Assembly (NCBI GenBank): GCA_013398295.1
Contig: VZSF01001063.1
Coordinates: 372,001-436,000 of the forward strand
DNA: 64,000 nucleotides
From: Chionis minor
Lineage: Eukaryota > Chordata > Aves > Charadriiformes > Chionididae
Direction: 5' to 3'
The notes beneath the pieces were generated by a model that ran no database searches, was not told where the DNA came from, and saw nothing but the letters and a program-made list of their open reading frames with translations. Position 1 is the stretch's first letter. Each line of letters opens with the position of its first letter. Position numbers and translations under genes: made by a program. This document shows, in pieces, positions 59,915 through 64,000 of this stretch.

Positions 59915-60982
59915 GATGTTGTCTATTTGGACCTCAGTGAGGCCTTTGACAGAGTCTCCCACAGCATTCTGCTAGAGAAGCTGGCAGCCCATGGCACTGA
60001 CAGGTGAACTCTTCGCTGGGTTAAAAACTGGCTGAATGGCCGAGCCCAGAGAGATGTGGTGAACGGTGCTGAATCCAGTTGGCGTCAGGTCTCAAGTGGC
60101 GTTCCTCAGGGCTCAGTTTTGGGGCCAGTCTTGTTTAATATCTTTATTGATGATCTGGATGAGGGGAATGAGTGCACCCTCAGTAAGTTTTCAGACTACA
60201 CCAAATTAGGAGGGAGTGTTGATCTGCTTGAGGGTAGGAAGGCTCTGCAGAGGGATCTGGACAGGCTGGGCTGAGGCCAATAGTGTGAGGTTCAACAAGG
60301 CCAAGTGCCGGGTCCTGCACTTGGGTCACAACAGCCCCATGCAGCGCTACAGGCTTGGGGAAGAGTGGCTGGAAAGCTGCCTGGTGGAAAAGGACCTGGG
60401 GGTGTTGGTCAACCGTTGGCTGAATATGAGCCAGCAGTGTGCCCAGGTGGTCAAAAGGCCAATGGCATCTTGGCCTGCATCAAGAATGGTGTGGCCAGCA
60501 GGAGCAGGGAAGTGATTATGCCCCTGTACTCGGCACTGGTAAGGCCACACCTGGAATACTGTGTTCAGTTTTGGGCCCCTCACTACAAGAAGGACGTTGA
60601 GGTGCTGGAGTGTGTCCAGAGAAGGACAAGGAAGCTGGTGAGGGGTCTGGAGCACAAGTCTCATGAGGAGCGGCTGAGGCAACTGGGGTTGTTGAGCCTG
60701 GAGAAAAGAAGGCTGAGGGGAGACCTTATCGCTCTCTGCAGCTACATAAGAGGAGGCTGCAGCGAGGTGGGGATTGGTCTCTTCTCCCAAGTAACAAGTG
60801 ATAGGACAAGAGGAAATGGCCTCAAGTTGTGCCAGGGGAGATTTAGATTGGATATTAGGAAAAATTTCTTCACAGAAAGGGTTGTCAAGCATTGGAACAG
60901 GCTGCCCAGGGCAGTGGTGGAATCGCCATCCCTGGAGGTATTTAAAAGACAGGTAGATGTGGTGCTGAGGGACGTGGTTTAG
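59915..60982 (+). pseudogene. CR1 reverse transcriptase remnant, catalytically dead
   Basis: The frame opens at 'DVVYLDLSEAFDRVSH', RT motif A with its aspartate. It meets a TGA stop at 60005-60007 and continues in the same phase through '[18 protein letters not shown]'. The catalytic box, Phe-Ala-Asp-Asp in the 35-kb copy, reads Phe-Ser-Asp-Tyr here (60188-60199), so the second catalytic aspartate is lost. A deletion near 60270 shifts the frame, and a 1-nt deletion near 60450 shifts it again. The C-terminal part is then open to 60982, from '[20 protein letters not shown]' to '[10 protein letters not shown]'. It is therefore non-functional three times over: truncated, frameshifted and mutated at the active site. 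Confidence 0.92.
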
Positions 60983-61058
60983 TGGTGGTTTTGGCAGCGT
61001 TAGTTTCATCGTTGGACTCAATGATCTTAAAGGTCTCTTCCAACTTAAGTGATTCTGT
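59918..61058 (+). mobile_element. CR1 LINE (SQVTS-type), inserted in the LTR
   Basis: A plus-strand CR1 of about 1.14 kb, 5' truncated within the reverse transcriptase. It is bounded by GAGAT on both sides (59913-59917 and 61059-61063). When the CR1 is set aside, the two LTR halves meet as an uninterrupted sequence, so GAGAT is the target duplication and the LTR was there first. The 3' end has the 'GTTGGACTCAATGATC' region and a single decayed terminal unit. It belongs with the 41.9-kb copy. It is the longest CR1 in the window and keeps RT motif A but has a broken catalytic box. Confidence 0.94.
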
Positions 61059-61127
61059 GAGATTCCCCTGCAGCCTGTGCTGAAGACCATGGTGAGGCAG
61101 GCTGTCACCCTGTAGCCCATGGAGGTT

Positions 61128-61470
61128 AACAGTGGAGCCGACGATAGCCACCTGCACCACGTGGAGGACCCCGTGCTAGAGCAGGTGAATGCCCAAAAGA
61201 GGCTGTGGCTCTGAGGAAAACCCACAGTGGAGCAGGATCCTGACAGGACATGTGGACCTGTGGAGAGAAGAGCCCACACTGCAGCAGGTTTGCTGGCAGG
61301 ACTTGTAACCCCATGGGTGACCCACACTGGAGCAGTCTGTTCCTGAAGGACTGCACCCTGTGGAAAGGACCTGTGCTGGAGTTCAGGAAGAACTGCAGTC
61401 CATGGGAAGGACTCACACTGGAGAATTTCATGGAGGACTGTCTTCCATGATAAGGACTCCACACTGGAGC
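61128..61470 (+). repeat. Imperfect ~48-bp tandem array inside the LTR
   Basis: A core resembling CACACTGGAGCAG recurs with variants at about 61128, 61171, 61222, 61275, 61323, 61371, 61414 and 61460. Spacings run from 43 to 53 bp and average about 48. Each unit also tends to carry a CCATGG/CCTGTGG-type piece. It belongs to the LTR body, between TATA and the polyadenylation signal. The length near a multiple of three may explain the long minus-strand frame across it. Confidence 0.75.
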
Positions 61471-61672
61471 AGGGGAAGAGTGTGAGGAAGGAGCTGCAGA
61501 GACAATATGTCATAACTGACCACAACCCCCATTCCTTGTCCCGCTGTGCTGCTGCAGCAGAGAAGGCAGGGAATTCAGGAATGAAGTTGAGCCAGAGAAG
61601 AATGGAGGGGTAGAGGTAAGGTGTTCTAGGATTTGGTTTTATTTTTCATTGCCCTTCTCTAATTTCATTGGT

Positions 61673-61678
61673 AATAAA
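61673..61678 (+). terminator. Polyadenylation signal of the split LTR
   Basis: AATAAA in the 3' part of the LTR, about 180 bp from its end, followed by a GT-rich stretch (GAGTCTGTTTTG at about 61700). It fits the R/U5 signal of a retroviral LTR. Confidence 0.5.
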
Positions 61679-61857
61679 TTAAATTAATTTTCGCCAAGTT
61701 GAGTCTGTTTTGCCCATGACAGTAATTGCTGAGTGACCTCCCTTGTCTTGACTCATGAGCCTTTTGTTATATTTTCTCTCCCCGGTCCAGCTGAGGAGGG
61801 GAGTCAGAGAGTGGCTTTGGTGGGCACCTGGCAGCCAGCCAGGGTCAAATCACCACA

Positions 61858-64000
61858 CTCGCACACACTATCTAAAGGATATTCCCCAAGCCATGGCTTC
61901 TCTAATCTCTCTATGAGAATGAAATCCTTTCGATCTCTCATAATTTTGCATCACCTTTCTTTTTTTTTCTCTTTTTTTCCCCCCCCCCCCCCTAAATAAA
62001 ACATAGCTCCAATGGTAGTCAGTTGCTCAGAGCATTTTCCTAATCCATCATTTGGATTTTATCATCTCGTCTAGGAATCTCTCTGATATCCTCTTATTTT
62101 TGCCACAAAATCACCACAGCCTAGCTCTGCCTGTTAATTTCTCATGGTGTGATTGTGAGGATGCCAGCTCCCACCCACATTCAGCTCACTTTTACTTCTC
62201 TCACTTCTCTAATACATAAACAAGCATCGTCATCCATTTTGCCATTTTGATCCCCACACCAGAAAGAGAGTTCCTGTAAATATCCGCTCAGCGTCTTCCT
62301 TCAGATCCTTGCCCTCTGACAGTCTACTGCCATGCTCACAAGACCCAACAGTGGTGAAGCACAGTTGTGCAGAAATCCCCACTCTTGATGCTGCTGCTAT
62401 TGTCTCATTTTCTTCTCGAGCAGGACTATGAACAGTCATCCTCCCGGTCCAGTTCTCATTTTTCTTCTCAGTCCACTCACCCTATTTTCTAAAACTCAAG
62501 TCCTTAAGGAACTAGGGGTTGGGTTGTCACTACGTACAGGGTTTTCCTCTCAGGAGCTTTGCTAAAGCAGCTTCAGTGGCTCCCAGTGCCCATTCATGCG
62601 CCTTTGATGTGCTATGTGTATGCCTCCCTGCCTTACAAGCACATTAACACGAGCCAGAACTACCTTACAAGCAAGTCCACTTCAGAAGCAGCACAAAGTG
62701 CTGAGCCTGGGCTGGTTTACCCTTCTGTGTCTCCCTCAGAGTTAATTCTAGGTTTCCTGTACAGCACTGGTCTGTGCAGGGCAAACGTGCCCTTAAACAT
62801 GACTTTCCTATAGGTTTTTGCTCACCTTAAGCAGAGCAGAATCTCAATCATCTTCTTCAGGGAAGAAGAAAGAGCTCTTGTTATGATGAATTTGAAAGAT
62901 TTTATCTTCTTGTGGGTGGCACACATCCGTCAGTTCCCTGATACCTGGTGGCTGGTTATTTTCAGAGCAGAAGTCAGATTGCTAGAATGTCTCACCTATT
63001 AACAGAAGACTGCAATTATCGCTATTTCTTTAGCAGAGATAAATTAGGAATATTTTCAGTGTCGCGTCCCATTGTGTAAATTAACAAGTGAGCTTGGACC
63101 TCACCATTCTCCATTAAAATCTCACTGTGGTTCATAATGCAGTGAAGCACTCCTTCCCCCAGGTCATTCTGTGGGCTAATCAGACCAGGAGAGTCACGCA
63201 GAGCTGAGTGCTTGTTTTTTTCCTTTCCTCTCGCTTATGCAAGAGTCAAACAAGTCAACCTGTGACACTGTGCTGTGTTAGAGTGTGAGCAAACTGCTGA
63301 ACGGGGTGTTTTCTGTGAAACACTGAGCAAGGAACCCTGTTAGAATGAAAAAGACACGTTATGTTCCTTTGTCTCCAGCTCACTTTGCAGTCACAAGGAA
63401 CCACCTCAGCTACTTCTGCCTGGCTTATTGCTACAGCCTGAAAGATCTGACACACACCTTTACAGTGGCATCACATACAGCTTCTCCGGTGGGTTGCTAG
63501 AAAGCGAGGGTCAGAAACACTCTGCTGCTGTAACATGAAAACAGAGGGGTTATTGGGAGGGCTAAAGACGTGAAGTGGAGACTTGATATCTGATAAATTT
63601 GCTCCAAAATTCAGGTCCGGTTCTATCAGGACATTTAAACAATTTCCCTTTAATGCCACAGAGCCGGTTTTTAAACAGCTTAGCAGGTACCATATGCATC
63701 AATTACAGTTTTATTGAGTGTTGCTTGCTAGCGCTGCTGAATTTGGATTGGCTACCATCTGTTTAGAAGCTCGGAAAAAACCTGCTATTGCCTGAGATAC
63801 CATTGCAGGTTAGCAGTTTCTGTGATGTTCTTCAGAACCTGCCTTAAAATACCCTGGAAACGCTGGCTGAAATAGCAGCACTGTACCTGAAAATGTATCC
63901 TTAACCTGAAAGGATATTATTGCAGGGCTAAAGAGATAATGCAATCTGGGACAAATATTTTAAATATTAACATTTTTAGTTATTATCATTTTAAACATAA
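61858..64000. other. Unique non-coding DNA
   Basis: No gene or transposon is recognised. A T-rich/C-rich run (about 61961-61993, with a run of about a dozen C) is a likely slippage site. The last 350 bp (63640-64000) are AT-rich with ATCAATTACAG and GATAATGCAAT motifs and could extend into a regulatory element beyond the window edge. Confidence 0.5.

Larger units (their letters stand above)
59593..61857 (+). mobile_element. ERV-type LTR, about 1.1 kb, split by a CR1
   Basis: A different LTR family from the two solo copies. It starts TGCATTGGGTTTGCG and ends TCAAATCACCACA, so it has TG...CA ends. A CR1 occupies 59918-61058; without it the LTR is about 1.12 kb. Sense is +: a TATA-like TATTTAA lies at 59773-59779 and an AATAAA signal at 61673-61678. 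Between them lies an imperfect ~48-bp tandem array (61128-61470). Flanking pentamers TTCAC and CTCGC agree at three of five positions (two transitions), so a decayed 5-bp duplication is possible but unproven. I recognise this sequence type as common in bird genomes; the family name is left open. No retroviral coding region is attached. Confidence 0.82.

Noticed and set aside
60347..61525. 392-codon minus-strand frame, the longest in the window
   Set aside because: It runs antisense through the C-terminal half of a CR1 and on into the LTR's repeat array. Its repeated Trp/Ser/Pro wording comes from the tandem units and CR1 antisense, so it is not a gene.
1..64000. Search for bacterial-type systems, CRISPR arrays, tRNA or rRNA genes
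   Set aside because: No regularly spaced direct repeats, tRNA-like cloverleaf with A/B boxes, or rRNA-like conserved stretches were recognised, and the transposon content is vertebrate.

Overview
This window reads as a non-coding stretch of a bird (or at least archosaur) nuclear genome. It is AT-leaning and has no run of long ORFs, operons or ribosome binding sites. It carries four 5'-truncated CR1 LINEs and three long terminal repeats of retroviral ERV-L type. I recognise the CR1 reverse-transcriptase tails and the 8-bp 3' terminal repeats, and the LTR families look like those common in neoavian assemblies, so a non-galliform bird is my best guess; this last step is recall, not something the sequence proves. 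One ambiguous base (N at 53121) marks it as draft assembly. Layout: 1-8657 unique non-coding DNA with a GC-richer patch and a TG microsatellite; CR1 at 8658-9209 (+); unique DNA; an ERV-L-type solo LTR at 15029-15690 (+) flanked by CCAAC duplications; unique DNA including a cluster around 20.6-22.5 kb that looks like conserved developmental regulatory sequence; sparse unique DNA to 31 kb; a weak candidate exon at 31.4-31.5 kb; an unexplained 240-codon open frame at 31.9-32.7 kb; a pyrimidine-rich tract at 34.2-34.7 kb; CR1 at 35334-36324 (-), the best preserved, with an intact C-terminal 195-codon frame; CR1 at 41875-42360 (+); a second solo LTR of the first family, inverted, at 43163-43829 (-) with TTAAC duplications; enhancer-like AT-rich blocks at 46.6-47.4, 51.5-51.7, 54.4-55.1 and 56.1-56.4 kb; a compact CpG-rich island at about 52.7-53.0 kb; and a third LTR of another family at 59593-61857 (+), split by a CR1 (59918-61058, +) with a GAGAT target duplication, giving a clear relative age. 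No expressed protein-coding gene, structured RNA gene or CRISPR array can be supported. The most likely reading is an intergenic desert or large intron near a developmental gene, where function would lie in non-coding regulatory blocks. The observations most worth checking are the nested LTR/CR1 with its internal ~48-bp repeat array, the short frame downstream of the TATA box kept open in both solo LTRs, the isolated CpG island, and the homeodomain/SOX-rich blocks. No comparative or database search was possible, so all regulatory calls are inference from motif texture.
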